A DNA stretch of 64,000 nucleotides from Dioscorea cayenensis subsp. rotundata (GCF_009730915.1 NC_052474.1:8963501-9027500), one strand, 5' to 3'; shown: positions 11,660 through 23,899, numbered from the stretch's first letter. The notes: generated by a model not told the origin, from the letters alone. Translations and numbers: made by a program.

Positions 11660-12300
11660 TTTTTTTCGCTCCTTCCCATTAAGGGATCATTAAGGGGTAG
11701 ATAGATTCAATCATGCATCAGATTACAGTGGCTTATTGATCACTTAGGAATTTGTTAACCCGAAAGATTTTACAAAAACCAAACTAAACTAATAATTTCT
11801 TCTACCATACAACCCTAGATGGAAAAGAACAATGATTCCCACAGGAGATCACCGAAGACATTTAAAATAATGTCATAAACCGTATCAGAGTCCGGAATAT
11901 CGCATGAACAGTACACTGCTGTGAGCAGTACTTCTACAATACCAAAACCCTGTGCCTACCTTTCCACCGCAGGGTTTCACTCGAGTGGTATTTTATCACA
12001 TTTGCGCAAGTTTTTATTTCTTTATTTATGGTTTTTAAAAATGTAAACAAGTCACTCACACACACACTGATCATACAATGTTTCTATCCATGCTTAATTG
12101 TTATTCGATGGAACATACTTCCTCTGACTCCTCTTTCTTGGCTTTTTGTTATTTTGAAAAAACATTAAAGCTTTTAATAACAAATGTTGTTCAATTCTAA
12201 TTAAAATAATTATTGATATGGATTTGCTTTAGTCTATTTTCATCTGTTAAAGGTAGCTATTTTTTTCTTTTAAAAGATGATAAACTATTTAAATTATATA
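11660..12300. other. Intergenic, no gene seen
   Basis: No ORF of note and no recognisable element. A short (CA)n stretch lies near 12055-12066. Confidence 0.6.
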
Positions 12301-12303
12301 TAT

Positions 12304-12561
12304 GGGAAAACATCATCTAGGGATGTCCCTAGATTTCAAATCTAGGGATGTTTTTAAATCTAAACCATTGGATCATCATCCGATGGTTGATTGATTATAT
12401 AAACACTGTACACCTTTTTACTGTTCATGATCACTGTACAACACTGTAGAACGCGGTTTCTACTATTCATAATAATAAGAGCCGTCAGATTTTCATCCGA
12501 TGGCTACTATGGACATCCCTAGATTTGAAATCTAGGGACGTCCCTAGATGATGGGTTCTCT
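12304..12561. mobile_element. Small MITE with palindromic ends, ~255 bp
   Basis: Both ends read inward as GG.AA.CCATCATC-like, then TAGGGA(T/C)GTCCCTAGAT, TTCAAATCTAGGGATGT. The left arm is 12310-12355 and the right arm 12505-12555. Each arm is itself a palindrome (ATCTAGGGA..TCCCTAGAT). It sits between two (TA)n tracts, so the duplication could be TA. No coding capacity. Confidence 0.75.
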
Positions 12562-12599
12562 ATATATATATATATAACATGAATAAAATAAGGGGAGGA

Positions 12600-13100
12600 C
12601 TATAACAATTCTACTTGAAGTGGATGAAAAGATAATAAGAAAAAGTAGATAAAAGAACTAAAACATAACCGGACATATTGACCCCTGAAAAGAGTTAAGA
12701 CATGATCTTCTCCCACAGAGACACGTGGCACTAATAGAGAATCATTTGGGTTTTAGAGAAAACACAATCTCTCCATAATCATCTTCTTTCCCTCACAAAA
12801 TCCCAAGAACTACAAGTTGCATTTCACTATGTTGATTGAGTCCTTTGATTTAATTCTTTTTGGATCTGGAGATTCAAATGCCCACATAATAAACATGTGA
12901 TTAGTTTTTCACAATGTCATAGTTATCCAGGTCATTAAGTAGTTGAAAATATGATCATTTCATACAATCCAAATATTCTAAATGATAGCACAAATAAAGA
13001 AATTTCAAATTTTCTTATGCATACCACAAAGAGCATCTCTCCAAAGACCAAAGTTCCTCAAAGAGAGCTAGGGGAGCATACATCCTAAATAAGTGACCAT
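12600..13100. other. Intergenic, no gene seen
   Basis: AT-rich, no ORF of note, no repeat structure recognised. Confidence 0.5.
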
Positions 13101-13124
13101 AAAAAAATTAGATGCATGTAGCAA

Positions 13125-14050
13125 ATGGATACCTTAATAAAAGTTTGTCCACCGATTCCATAGATGCATGGCAGAGAAAATAGGCGAAAATTGAAAGTTT
13201 GTTACACCTTCATGTCGCTAAATTTTTTAATGAGAGGATTTTATTATCCCAGGCTAACTACATGAACGAGTTGACTTTCTATGTATAGTCACACCACCAA
13301 ATGCAAGGTCTCACACTATATCTTCGGCCACCATCACTAAGGAATTTATAGAAAGATTTGACAGAAAACCATCCAGAAAAGTTCAAGCTCCATATCTTTG
13401 AATCTCCCATATATGGCGCAAGATAGAAGATTTTAGATTCCTGCCTCACAAGGGAAGGCGTTATGTCAAGATAGGCTAAGGTCACAAAGGGGATCACTTC
13501 CTTGATAGTGGCCAATGGTTGTTGGGAGTCATTAAAAGCCTCCAACCAAAGATACATAGATAAGCACACATCAACCCTTTACTTTGACCAAAAAGTGTGG
13601 ACTCGCCGTCTCTAATGATTGGTGTAATGCAAATTTTAAAAGGAAGGAGGTATTCAGGATTTAAAAAAAAAAAACTCCTATCTACTATAGATTCCAAGTG
13701 TGGCCATTGCGAATATAGTTCAAGCGAAAGATATCAGAACCACAGCATTCGGCCCATTCTAGTCATGATCTTCCACCATTACTTTCCAAGGAGATCAAGG
13801 TTGAAGTCATCAATGTTCCGGGGATCATCCATCTTGGTTCTTGGGTATACATGTGTGCCTACAGTTGACTAATTTACATCCAACTATATCAATAATTAGA
13901 CCAAACTAAATGAAGTCACACCAAATAGAGTTGATGGTTTTGACCGCTCACGAAGGTAACTTGAAAATGAAAATCCAGAAAGCTGGGATGAAGGTCAATA
14001 CTGAATTGAAGAGGGCCACTCTTCCACCAAGGGAAAGAAATTTAAATTTT
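13125..14050 (-). pseudogene. LINE reverse-transcriptase fragment (3' part, zf-RVT region)
   Basis: Read on the minus strand, 14045-13900 gives a GGRVALFNSVL..IPAFWIF.FKLP stretch, typical of the end of the RT thumb of plant LINEs. Next, 13569-13279 gives SGWFSVKSFYKFLSDGG, the usual pre-zf-RVT motif. Further on, 13250-13140 contains LAWDNKIL and a RCNKL motif. Reading frames change and stops interrupt, so it is a dead, 5'-truncated fragment of about 0.9 kb. No endonuclease domain, target duplication or A-tail could be assigned. Confidence 0.75.
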
Positions 14051-14925
14051 TTAGACAATATCCTGGAGTGAATTAAAATATATTATTCCTATTTATATAA
14101 ATCGTTAATCATTTTTTTAAAAAAAATGTTAAAATATATTATTTAGATGAACTTAAAAAATTATGGAAAGACTAACATGTGTTAATGGCAGTGGCATAGA
14201 ATTATATATATATATATATAATTAAGGTGGCTAAAAAATTACGAATAAAATCTAAAAGCAATTCTGATTTTGGAGTGTCTTTTACTAAGATTTCTTTTTT
14301 ACCTGCATGACCTTTCATGGGACATCAAAGTTGAAGATCAAATTTTGTAAAACTTTGGTAATGAATTCCTAATTAAGTTAAATGAGTAGACATTAGAAGG
14401 GATTACATGATTTGAGATTTAAGATGATAATAAGTAGATTAGAACTTTAAAAGCATCAATTAATGATTGAACTAACTTTCTAATAAAAGTTCTATGGACA
14501 CTGAACAAAAGTTATGTATTTTTTACGCTGCACTCATCAATCGTCTCAATTGGCTTCTTTCCTTTTGATTTGAGAATTTTAAATTTGGCCAAATAAACGT
14601 AACAATTAATTTCAAGTGTATTAATTAAAAAGAAAAGAAAAACTAGATCAAGAATGATGGGAATAATTAAATATTGTTTTTTCTTTTACTAGTTATCTAA
14701 AAATTTTAATTTGTTTTCTTTTTCAACTTGTTAACTCATTTGATATATTTTTGATAGTTAAGTTGATTACAAATGTGGCAAAGTAAACCAAATTTCTGTT
14801 GTCTAATAAATAATAATGCACTTCTTAATTTCAACCTTTCATCAAATCCATTAATCATTATCTATTATTGGCTATCAATTTTGTACTTTTTTAACTAAAA
14901 AATATTCAATAGATAAAATGGATTT
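14050..14925. other. Intergenic, no gene seen
   Basis: AT-rich, no ORF of note. A short (TA)n lies near 14203-14220. Confidence 0.5.
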
Positions 14926-14940
14926 AAGTTTTTGAATAGT

Positions 14941-15172
14941 TAGGAATCGGCCAGAGGCCAGCGTCTCCCATCATGTCTTATCCATCTCAAGTTCTAACTC
15001 CTCAACTCACAATGCATAGGATCCTCTGTGGGAGGTTTGTGTAAGGAGTTCTTTCTCTCACTTTTCAGATTACATAACTGGGAGATTTAATCCCAAAAGG
15101 TCTGTAAATCACCATAACTGATATATTTTTGTATATGTATTGACTAAAAGCATTTGTTGTCTTCCTAAAAAA
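14941..15172 (+). mobile_element. SINE with A-tail and imperfect 15-bp target duplication
   Basis: The 232-bp body is flanked by AAGTTTTTGAATAGT (14926-14940) and AAGTTTTTGAGTAGT (15173-15187), one mismatch. It ends in a short A-run and has a box-B-like segment (TCAAGTTCTAACTCC) about 50 bp from the 5' end, as in tRNA-derived SINEs. A box A is only weakly suggested (AGGAATCGGCCAGAGG). No ORF. Confidence 0.65.
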
Positions 15173-15239
15173 AAGTTTTTGAGTAGTCATCAAGAACAAC
15201 TTAAATTTAAAATAATTAATATATATATATATATATATT

Positions 15240-15600
15240 GCATACATGTGAGAAATATATATTTCAGACTATATTTGTACAAAATAACAAGTAATAATTA
15301 ATTAATTTATTAATTAAATGCGTTAAATTAACCTACTCAATTCATGCTCATGAAGCCTATTAAGCATAGGTGACATATTTAGATAAATAATTATGTTAAA
15401 TAATCGAAATTATAATTTTAACCCCATAAATTTTCTTTTAAAATATTTATTTAGATTGCTATTCCATTCAAACTATAACTTTAATCGTATAAAATAATAA
15501 AATTAAAGAAAAAATAAAAAATAAACATTTCTAATAAGTTATGAGGTTTTTTGTATTTGTTTACTATAGAAGGCTTTTAATTTTTACTTTCATTTTTTTT
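15240..15600. other. Intergenic, no gene seen
   Basis: AT-rich and lacks coding potential. A (TA)n run lies just before it (15221-15238). Confidence 0.5.
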
Positions 15601-15619
15601 TTTTAAACTTAGACTATAT

Positions 15620-16875
15620 ATTGGCAATGGCGGAACCAGCAACAATATTAAGGTGGTGCTCAATTCACCTTACAAAATTTAAAATTTTAAAAAATATATA
15701 TTAATTTATATTTATAATTATAATAATTAATATTTTTAAAAATCTAAAATATACAAAAGAAACTGGCACTACAAAATTGGGGTTGAATTTTGTAGATTTT
15801 CATAGATTTTACACTACAATTTTCATATAATTTTGCAAAACACAGGCGCAGGGATGTTTTCTTTTACTTTTTTTTTTTGTGAAATTTGATAATTAAAAAA
15901 AATCTCATGTATTTTCATATAATTACAACTTGCAAAGATTTTTAGAGTGATAATCATATAAATTTCAAACAGAATATTTGAAAAAATAATTGATTTAGAC
16001 ACTTGATTAAATAAATAATATTTATTGGATAACTTTGTGTTGCAAATTTTATTATTATACATTAATAACTTAATATTTGAATCTAATAAAATAATGAAAG
16101 AATATAATATTTGAAAAAAAATAGATTAAAATAGATTTAAAAAACAAATTAAGTATCAGTATCCATGAAATTAAAAAATTTATAACTACAATATAACTAA
16201 TTTTATGGACCTTGTTTTGGACAAATTAGCTTATCAAATTAAATTTGAAGATTAAGTATTGAAAAATAGATATATTTAAAACTTACAAATATAAATATAT
16301 ATATATATATATATATAATATAAATAAAATCAGAAGAAATTTTAATAAACTTCTATTGATATCATAAAAGCATTAAATTAACCTTAAAAAATGTTCATTA
16401 TTTTTGAAATATACTATTAAAGACGATAGAGAAAAATTAAAAAACACTAGTTTAGAAAAGATATATAAATGAAATATCAAAAAATTTAAATATATTATTT
16501 TTAATTTAAAAAGATAGTTGAGATGTAGCATTGATTTATATTAAATTAAAAAAATAAAAATCTTAATTGATTATAATTAATAAAAATTATAATTATAATG
16601 ATAAGAGTTTAAAATTAATGAGGAGGCATTCCACGTTAAGAGATTTTAAAGCATGGTTGAAATATTGAGTCTCTCGTTTTTCCTTCCTTGATTAAAATTA
16701 TTATAATCTTTATGTGAATTTTATTTTAGTGGGTGCTCTAAAGGAGTGCAAGTATCAAGGGGTGTTCTTAAGAAGGTGCAAATCTTTGCCCTTTAAAGCC
16801 ATCAAGGATCTTATAGGGTCAAGGGGGTGCTTGAGCACAACCTTGACCCCTCTTTCTTCCCCCTTGCCAGACTAT
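15620..16875 (+). repeat. AT-rich interspersed repeat, copy B (non-autonomous transposon likely)
   Basis: It begins near GGCAATGGCGGAACCAGC and ends near GGGGGTGCTTGAGCAC...CCCTTGCCAGAC. Those blocks commonly bound a non-autonomous element family in plants. The middle matches copy A (3500-4570) over several hundred bases in the same orientation. No ORF and no transposase. Confidence 0.55.
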
Positions 16876-17338
16876 CTTGAATAGAAGGCAAAATTTTTTT
16901 AATTAAAATTTGTGAAAACTACTTAAATATTTCTTTTATTTTTTCCCAAAGTCATAGTTTTTTTTAACAAAATAATCCATCTAGCTGCTCTCATTTCAAT
17001 TTTAACATAAAATAAAATAAAACAAAATAATACAAATATGAATCAGTTGAAGAACTATTGAGGATTAGTTCCCTTCACATACTACTTTCCGGTTTCCATC
17101 ACATAATTCTGTCCAATGCTAATATTAAAGGATTAGTTCTCTTTACAAATATGAATCAGTTGAAGAAATATTAAAGGATTAGTTCCCTTTACATACTAGT
17201 TTTTGGTTTCCATCATGTAATTCTATCTAATGCTTATATTAAATTCCAAAATGAAGTGAGGTTAAGTGTGAAAACAAATCACATGTGTAGACACTTGTAG
17301 CGTTCTATGACTAATACCAAAACAACTAGTTACTATCT

Positions 17339-17935
17339 TCAAACAATTGGAAATAATGTAACCATTGCAATACCGAGAACACCCTGATTAACTCCAACGT
17401 CCCTCGCCAACCTCATGCAACCATTCTCCACCCAATCTTCTCCCCAAGAATTCTTAATCAACAAGTACTTTTGCCCATTAGATTGCTTCCCGTAGCCAAT
17501 AATAGTAACTGTATGCTTATGAATACCTCCATGATAATTGGTGAATAAACCACTAGAGTAAAAGTTAATATATCTGCCACAACTACAAATCCCAGCCGAA
17601 ACGGGTTGGTTGTCTACAGCTTTAAGCAAAGCCTCCTCTTTTGGATGCACAATCTGATAGCTACTAATATGGACTGGGTGTGTGTGGTTGTTTTCCATTT
17701 CTTGCAAGTACCCTAAGTTTCTGTAAGAGAAAGATTATCTTTGGAGGCCAGGCGACCATTTTTTATGATGTATTCAAATGCAGTAGTCATCAAGCCACCC
17801 TTGCATCCATGGCTACTAATGTCACAATCCATGAGCTGTTGTGTTGACAGGGAAACCAAGCGACTTATGCTGAGCTTAAAGACCCCCTCCACAGCTCCTG
17901 TTGCAGCCCAACATGAATCTATACACATAAAACAG
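17339..17935 (-). pseudogene. Papain-like cysteine protease, C-terminal fragment, copy 1
   Basis: The coding similarity starts after an acceptor (tgtatag|ATTCATGTTGG near 17920). It runs through DSCW (catalytic Cys), VSLSTQQLMDCD, GCKGGLMTTAFEYIIKNG, NQPVSAGICSCG, then HTVTIIGYG (catalytic His) and KNSWGEDW (catalytic Asn), to a stop after TLFPIV. Family: peptidase C1A, of the plant SAG39/ervatamin-like kind. A frameshift near 17710 separates the two halves. Signal peptide, I29 prodomain and the first part of the mature enzyme are absent; what lies upstream is the next unit of the array. It is not expected to give an active protease, although all three catalytic residues remain. This is the best preserved of the four copies. 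Confidence 0.8.
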
Positions 17936-18539
17936 AATCAATTAAGGATGTATGAGAAAAATTAAAAGAACTTTTTCATGAGATGTAATACGTTGTATTA
18001 AACATATTAATTTTTTATTCTGTTGAATATCTATAATTAATATCTGATTTAATATCCTATTTAGTCCCTCTATTATAGTCAATCTGTCTTTTTAGTCCCC
18101 ATATTATAATTTGTCCGCTGCTAGTCCCTCTATTTTCAAAAAATGTCAGTCCCTCCACAGACAACCCTTTTTTTCCCCGTCCAAGACGCTAACGTGGCAT
18201 AGATCACTTCTAAAATAATAATAATAAAGCAAAACTTTTTAATTAAAATTTAGCTACTCTCACTTTAAGATAAAATAAGATAAAATAAAATAAAACAAAA
18301 TGATACAAATATGAATTAGTTGAAGAAATACTAATTACATACTACTTTCCAGTTTCCATCACATAATTCTGTCCAATGCTAATATTAAATTCCAAAATGA
18401 AGTGAGGTTAAGCATGAAAATAAATCACATGTGCAATGCTAATATTTAAATTCCAAAATGAAGTGAGTTTAGCATGAAAACAAATCACATGTGTAGACAC
18501 TTGTTGCATTCTATGACTAATATGTAGTCACTATCTTCA

Positions 18540-19130
18540 AACAATCGGGAATAATGCAATCATTGCAATACTGAGAACAACCTGATTAACTCCAACGTCC
18601 ATCGCCAACCTTATGTGACCATTCTCCCCCTAATCTTCTCCCCAAGAATTTTTAATAAACCAGTACTTTTGCCCATTAGACTATTTTCTGTAGCCAACAA
18701 TACTAACTGTATGCTTAGGAATACCTCCATGGTGATAGGTGAATAAACCACTGGAATAAAAGTTAAAATATCTGCCACAACTACAAATCCCAGCCGAAAC
18801 GGGTTGGTTGGCTATAGCTTTAATCAGAGCCTCCTCTTTTGGAGGCACAATCTAATAGCCACTAATATGGACTTGGTGTGTGTGGTTGTCTTTCATTTCT
18901 TGCAAGTAGTCTGAGTTCATAGATAATTATCTTCGGAGGTTAGGCCACCATTTTTTATAATGTATTCAAATGCACTAGTCATCAAGCCGCCCTTGCATCC
19001 ACGGCTCCCCATGTCACGATGCACGAGCTGTTGTGTGGTCAAGGAAACCAAGTGACCCGTGTTGAGCTTAAAGACCCCCTCCACAGCCCGTCCAACAAAA
19101 AAAGTCCAACATGAATCTATACACATAAAA
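18540..19130 (-). pseudogene. Papain-like cysteine protease, C-terminal fragment, copy 2
   Basis: 19126-18917 reads DSCW, then a changed FFVGRAVEG segment, VSLTTQQLVHRD, GCKGGLMTSAFEYIIKNGGLTSEDN, and breaks. The rest (18900-18540) continues in other frames with ICSCG, FYSSGLFT and a damaged NSWG region with added stops. No first exon. It is more decayed than copy 1. Confidence 0.75.
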
Positions 19131-19741
19131 CATAATCAGTTTAGGATGTATGAGAAAAATTAAAAAAAAATTTCATAAGATGTAATACATTGTGTTAAAC
19201 ATATTAATTATATATTATGTTGAATATCTATAATTAATATTTGGTCACTTTGTTATAGTCAATTTGTCCTTTAAGTCCCCTTATTATAATATGTCCACTG
19301 TTTGTCCCTCTATTTTTAAGACTGTCAGTCCCTCTATAGACACTGTTTCTTTTCCTTTCCTAGACGCTGACGTGGCACAGATCACTTCTACACTAATAAT
19401 AAAAAAAAATAAAACTTTTTTTAATTAAAATTTATAAAAAATTACTTAAATATTTCTTTCTTTTTTTACAAAATTATCCATCTAGCCGCTCTCACTTCAA
19501 TGCTAACATAAAATAACATAAGATAAAATAAAATAAAACAAAATAATACAAATATGAATCAATTGAAGAAATATTAAAGGATTAGTTCTCTTTACATACT
19601 ACTCTCCAGTACCCATCACATAATTCTGTCCAATGCTAATATTAAATTAATTCCAAAATGAAGTGAGGTTAAGCTTGAAAACAAATCACATGTGCAGACA
19701 CTTGTGGTGTTCTATGACTAATACCAAAACAACTAGTGACT

Positions 19742-20367
19742 ATCTTCAAACAATCGGGAATAATTCAACCATTGTAATACCGATAACACCCTGATTAACT
19801 TCAGTGTTCCTCGCCAACCCTCATGTAACCATTCCCCTCCCTCCCTCCCTCCCTCCCTCCCCAATCTTCTCCCCAATAATTCTTAATCAACTAGTACTTT
19901 TGCCCATTAGACTGTTTTCTATAGCCAACAATAGTAAATGTATGCTTAGGAATACCTCCATGATGATAGGTGAATAAACCACTAGAATAAAAGTTAAAAT
20001 ATTTGTCATAACTACAAATCCCAACCGAAACAAGTTAGTTGGCTACAACTTTAAATAGAGCCTCCTCGTTTGAAGGCACAATCTGATAGCCACTAATATG
20101 GACTTGGTATGTGTGGTTGGTTTCCATTTCTTGCAGGTACTCTGAGTTCTTGTATAAGGATAATTATCTTCGGAGGTCAGGCCGCCATTTTTTATGATGT
20201 ATTCAAATACACTAGTGATCAAATCACCCATGGATCCAAGGCTTCCCATGTCACAATGCACGAGCTGTTGTGTGGACAGGGAAACCAAGTGACCCGTGCT
20301 AAGCTTAAAGATCCCCTCCACAGCTCCTATCACAGAAAAAACCCAACAGGAATCTATACACATAAAA
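19742..20367 (-). pseudogene. Papain-like cysteine protease, C-terminal fragment, copy 3
   Basis: 20363-20190 reads DSCWVFSVIGAVEG, VSLSTQQLVHCD and AFEY or VFEYIIKNGGLTSEDNYPYT. Frameshifts follow, and a CCCT microsatellite (about 19836-19862) has expanded within the region that should encode the C-terminus. Catalytic Cys is present; the His/Asn region is broken. No first exon. Confidence 0.75.
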
Positions 20368-20989
20368 CAGAATCAGTTTAGGATGTATGAGAAAAAAAAA
20401 AAAAATCATGAGATGTAATACATTGTATTAAACATATTAATTATGTACTATGTTGAATATCTATAATTAATATTTGGTTTAATACCCTATTTAGTCACTT
20501 TATTATAGTCAATCTGTCTTTTTAGTCTCCCTATTATAATTTGTACGCTGTCAGTCCCTCTATTTTCAAGACTTGTCAATCCCTCCCATGGACAACTGTT
20601 TCTTTTCTTGTCCAAGATGCTGACATGACGCAAATCACTTCTAAAATAATAATAATGACAAAACTTTTTAAATTAAAATTTATGAAAATTACTTAAATAT
20701 TTCTTTCTTTCTTTTTTGTGTTTTACAAAATAATCCATCTAGCTGCTCTCACTTCAATGCTAACATAAAATAAAATAAAATAAAACAAAACAAAACAATA
20801 CAAATATGAATCAGTTGAAGAAATATTAAAGGATCAGTTCTCTTTACATGCTACTTTCCAGTAGTTATCATATAATTTTGTTTAATGCTAATATTAAATT
20901 CCAAAATGAAGTGAGGTTAAGCTTGAAAACAAATCACATGTGCAGACACTTGTGGCGTTCTATGACTAATACCAAAACAACTAGTCACT

Positions 20990-21550
20990 ATCTTCAAACA
21001 ATCGGGAATAATGCAACCATTGCAATACCGACAACACCCTGATTAACTCCAACATCCGTCGCCAACCTTAAATCTTCTCCCTAAAAATTTTTAATCAACC
21101 GATACTTTTGCCCATTAGATTGATTTCCATAGCCAGCTGAGAAATATCTACATGATGATAGGTGAATAAACCACTGGAATAAAAGTTAAAATATCTGCCA
21201 CAACTACAAATCCCCTTCGAAACTGGTTGGTTGGCTACAGCTTTAAGCAGAACTTCCACTTTTGGAGGCACAATCTGATAGCCACTAATACGAACTGGGT
21301 GTATGTGGCTGCTTTCCATTTCTTACAGGTACCCTGAGTTCCTGTATAATGATAATTATCTTCGAAAGCCAAGCCACTATTTTTTATGATGTATTCAAAT
21401 ACACTTGTCATCAAGCAACCCTTGTATCTAGGGGTCCCATGTCACAATGCACGAGCTGTTGTGTGGACAAGGAAACTAAGTGACATGTGCTGAGCTTGAC
21501 CTCCTCCACAACTCGTACCACAGAAAAAACCAAACATGAATCTATACACA
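20990..21550 (-). pseudogene. Papain-like cysteine protease, C-terminal fragment, copy 4
   Basis: The segment 21319-21095 encodes VRISGYQIVPPKVEVLLKAV, NQPVSKGICSCGRYFNFYSSGLFTYHH and then diverges. The DSCW exon start near 21540 is mutated and a deletion removes the segment around the catalytic His. It is the most distal unit and keeps both arms of the adjoining inverted repeat. Confidence 0.7.
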
Positions 21551-21664
21551 TAAAGCATAATCAGTTATGGATGTATGAGAAAAATTAAAAGAAATTTTCA
21601 TGAGATTTAATACATTGTATGAAACATATTAATTATATATTCTGTTGAATATCTATAATTAATA

Positions 21665-22010
21665 TTTGGTTTAATACTTTATTTAGTCCCTCTATTATAG
21701 TCAATTTGTCTTTTTAGTCCCCATATTATAATTTATCCGTTGTCAGGGTAAGTCCCTTTATTTTCAAGAAATGCCAGTCTCTTCCAAAGACCACTGTTTT
21801 TTCCTGTTCAAGACATTGACGTGGTGCAGATCACTTGTAAAATAATAATAATAAGACACTGAATTAAATAAGATATTCACCTCGTATTATTATACTCAGT
21901 ACTTTTTTTATTATTGTTTTAGAAGTGATTATGCCACATTAGTGTCTTGGACAGGGAAAGAGACTATCATCGGACGACATTTTTCAAACATGAAAATAGA
22001 GGAACTGACA
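21665..22010. mobile_element. Small inverted-repeat element next to protease copy 4
   Basis: The left arm (TTTAGTCCCTCTATTATAG.. through ACGTGGTGCAGATCACTT, about 21680-21840) is the inverse of 21905-22010 (GAAGTGATTATGCCACATTA..TCTTGGACAGGGAAA..AAATAGAGGAACTGACAG). Units 1-3 of the array keep only the left arm. It is a MITE-like element without coding capacity. Confidence 0.6.
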
Positions 22011-22014
22011 GATA

Positions 22015-23220
22015 TTGATTTATTACTCTAGTGGTTTACTTTATCAATATATTTATTAAAAATCACTCATTCTTTTGGGTGCAAAAACCTTAATATCAAC
22101 AGAATAGTTTTGGAATTTTTTAATTTTATTTTGATCTATAAATTTGAATTATATTAAATGCCTAAATCACCCTTTTTTTAAAAAAATAATAATATCAGAC
22201 CAAAAAAATACTTTTTATTTGTGCAAAACATAAAACAGACTACCATAATATTGTCAATCATTACAAATTAATAAACTTAATTTCAATTTTAAAAATAAAA
22301 ATAACTAAATTACCCTTTTAAGAAAATGATAACTTATACAATTTCACATTTTCTTTCCCACTTTTACATGTTACAACAATATATTTTATTTTTTTCCAAT
22401 AAAAAATTATTACATTTCATTGGTTCAAACTAAAAATTTCCTTCAATAAAATATACAATAAAAATTATTAAATATTTTTTTGTCCCAGAATAATAAATTT
22501 CTCTATAATAAAATATATAATAAAGCTATTTTGAAATATATTTTTTTATCTTTGGCCCACTAATTTGTTAAGAACACTCTCTAAACCAATCCAAACGAAA
22601 TACTCAAAAACTCAATAAAAGAGGAGACCTCAAAGTGTAATATATAAAAATTACTCTCTCTATTCCTATATAGGTGTTATAAATAATCATATCTTTCAGT
22701 TCAAGAAAATTAGTTGATTTTTAAAATTTAATAAAAATTTTAGGTAACTTTTCAAAATTATCCTTAATCTCTATATCCCTTGTTTTTAAGTTTTTAAAAC
22801 CTTAAAAAATTGAAAGCTGAAAGGGAGGTAAATTTTAAAAAAAATTTCTTATTTTTTTGACATAAATAAAAAAATAGATAAGAAAAATATTAGAAAACCT
22901 TAATAAAGGGAAGAAGCACTTACCGAGTTAGAATAGGGGCAAATCCTGATAGTAAATTTAGTAAATATTAGTTTTTGATGAAATATGGATAAATCATTTA
23001 TATCACATAAAAAATATGCATAATGTGGAATTAATATTTTAAGATACTTATACATTCACTTTATATAAATTGACGTTTGAATCCCTTTTTCAATACAGAT
23101 ATAAATATTTTATAAAAAAAATCCAATGCTCAATTATATATTAAGTGATCATTAATAAAAATTATTAAATACTAATAAAATATGTGTTAAACGAAGGCAT
23201 GCTAGTTATCATCTGGTGCT
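22015..23220. other. Intergenic, no gene seen
   Basis: AT-rich with frequent stops; I see no coding similarity or clear repeat. Confidence 0.5.
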
Positions 23221-23565
23221 CATGAACTCGAAGGCTTGAGCGCGCGCTCTGGGTGAGTGCTCGGCAGCGTCACGCGCAGCGAAACGTCAAAAGGGTCATC
23301 AAATGAAAGCCCAAAAGGAAAAGAGAAATTATATATAAATAATAAAAAGGGAGATAAAAAGAAGAGGCTGTGGAGTGACGGCACAATGCACGCACTTTGA
23401 GAACAAGTTGTATGAGTCTATGACTCTCTATCTCTCTCTCATCATGTTCAGGGCTCTGCCACGTGTCTCATCACTTCATGCATGGTCTCATCCACCGCTG
23501 CTTCCCAATGCTCCGATCTCTCTTATATTAATTAATTACTACTCACTGTTACTGATTTAGATTCC
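23221..23565 (+). other. GC-richer island with TATA box and G-box, no convincing ORF
   Basis: After kilobases of AT-rich DNA, 23235-23285 is GC-rich (GAGCGCGCGCTCTGGG and GTCACGCGCAGCG). A TATATAAATAA TATA-like element lies near 23330, and a CCACGTGTC G-box/ABRE near 23459. The longest plus-strand ORF here is 61 codons with no recognisable family. It could be the 5' end of a non-coding transcript or the relic of a promoter. I did not recognise a known miRNA hairpin. Confidence 0.3.
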
Positions 23566-23711
23566 AATTATATATTATATATATTATTATTGTTATTGTT
23601 ATTGTCCTCTGCTTTGATTAAACTTCTTACATTGGGAATTGTAGCTCCTGGGAAACCACCTAACCACACTTTAGACACAGATGCAAACAAAATTTAGGGT
23701 TATGGTTAGCG

Positions 23712-23741
23712 TTAGGGTTAGGGTTAGGGTTAGGGTTAGGG
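23712..23741 (+). repeat. Interstitial telomere-like repeat, (TTAGGG)5
   Basis: Five perfect TTAGGG units, preceded by degenerate units (TTTAGGG, TTATGG, TTAGCG) from 23693. Most plants use TTTAGGG; TTAGGG telomeres are known in Asparagales. This short tract may simply be a telo-box-like promoter repeat. Confidence 0.85.
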
Positions 23742-23899
23742 CATGCATCGGTCACTGCATGGAGCTCTATATGATCTTTTTTTGTTGTGTTATGCTGCGT
23801 CATGTTGGTTCTGATTTGAGTTTGGGAAAGGGCTTTTGTGATGCAAGCTCACACGAGATTCTTGGGTTTCTGTTTTCCTTTTTTCTTTTATGTATACAG

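Larger units (their letters stand above)
17337..22010 (-). repeat. Four-unit tandem array, period ~1.2 kb, carrying protease gene ends
   Basis: The block CTTCAAACAATCGGGAATAA (first copy AATTGG) starts each unit near 17337, 18535, 19744 and 20993, giving periods of about 1198, 1209 and 1249 bp. Each unit holds the C-terminal part of a cysteine protease on the minus strand. Then come a TATTTAGTCCCTCTATTATAG..-type inverted-repeat arm and an AATAAAATAAAACAAAAT stretch. The unit was duplicated as a block, after the first exon had already been lost. Confidence 0.8.

Noticed and set aside
13597..13872. 91-codon plus-strand ORF
   Set aside because: Antisense to the LINE RT fragment; the minus strand carries the recognisable motifs.
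23500..23520. GCTTCCCAATGCTCCGATC resembles part of a miR482/2118-type sequence
   Set aside because: The match is partial and I could not see a complementary arm for a hairpin.
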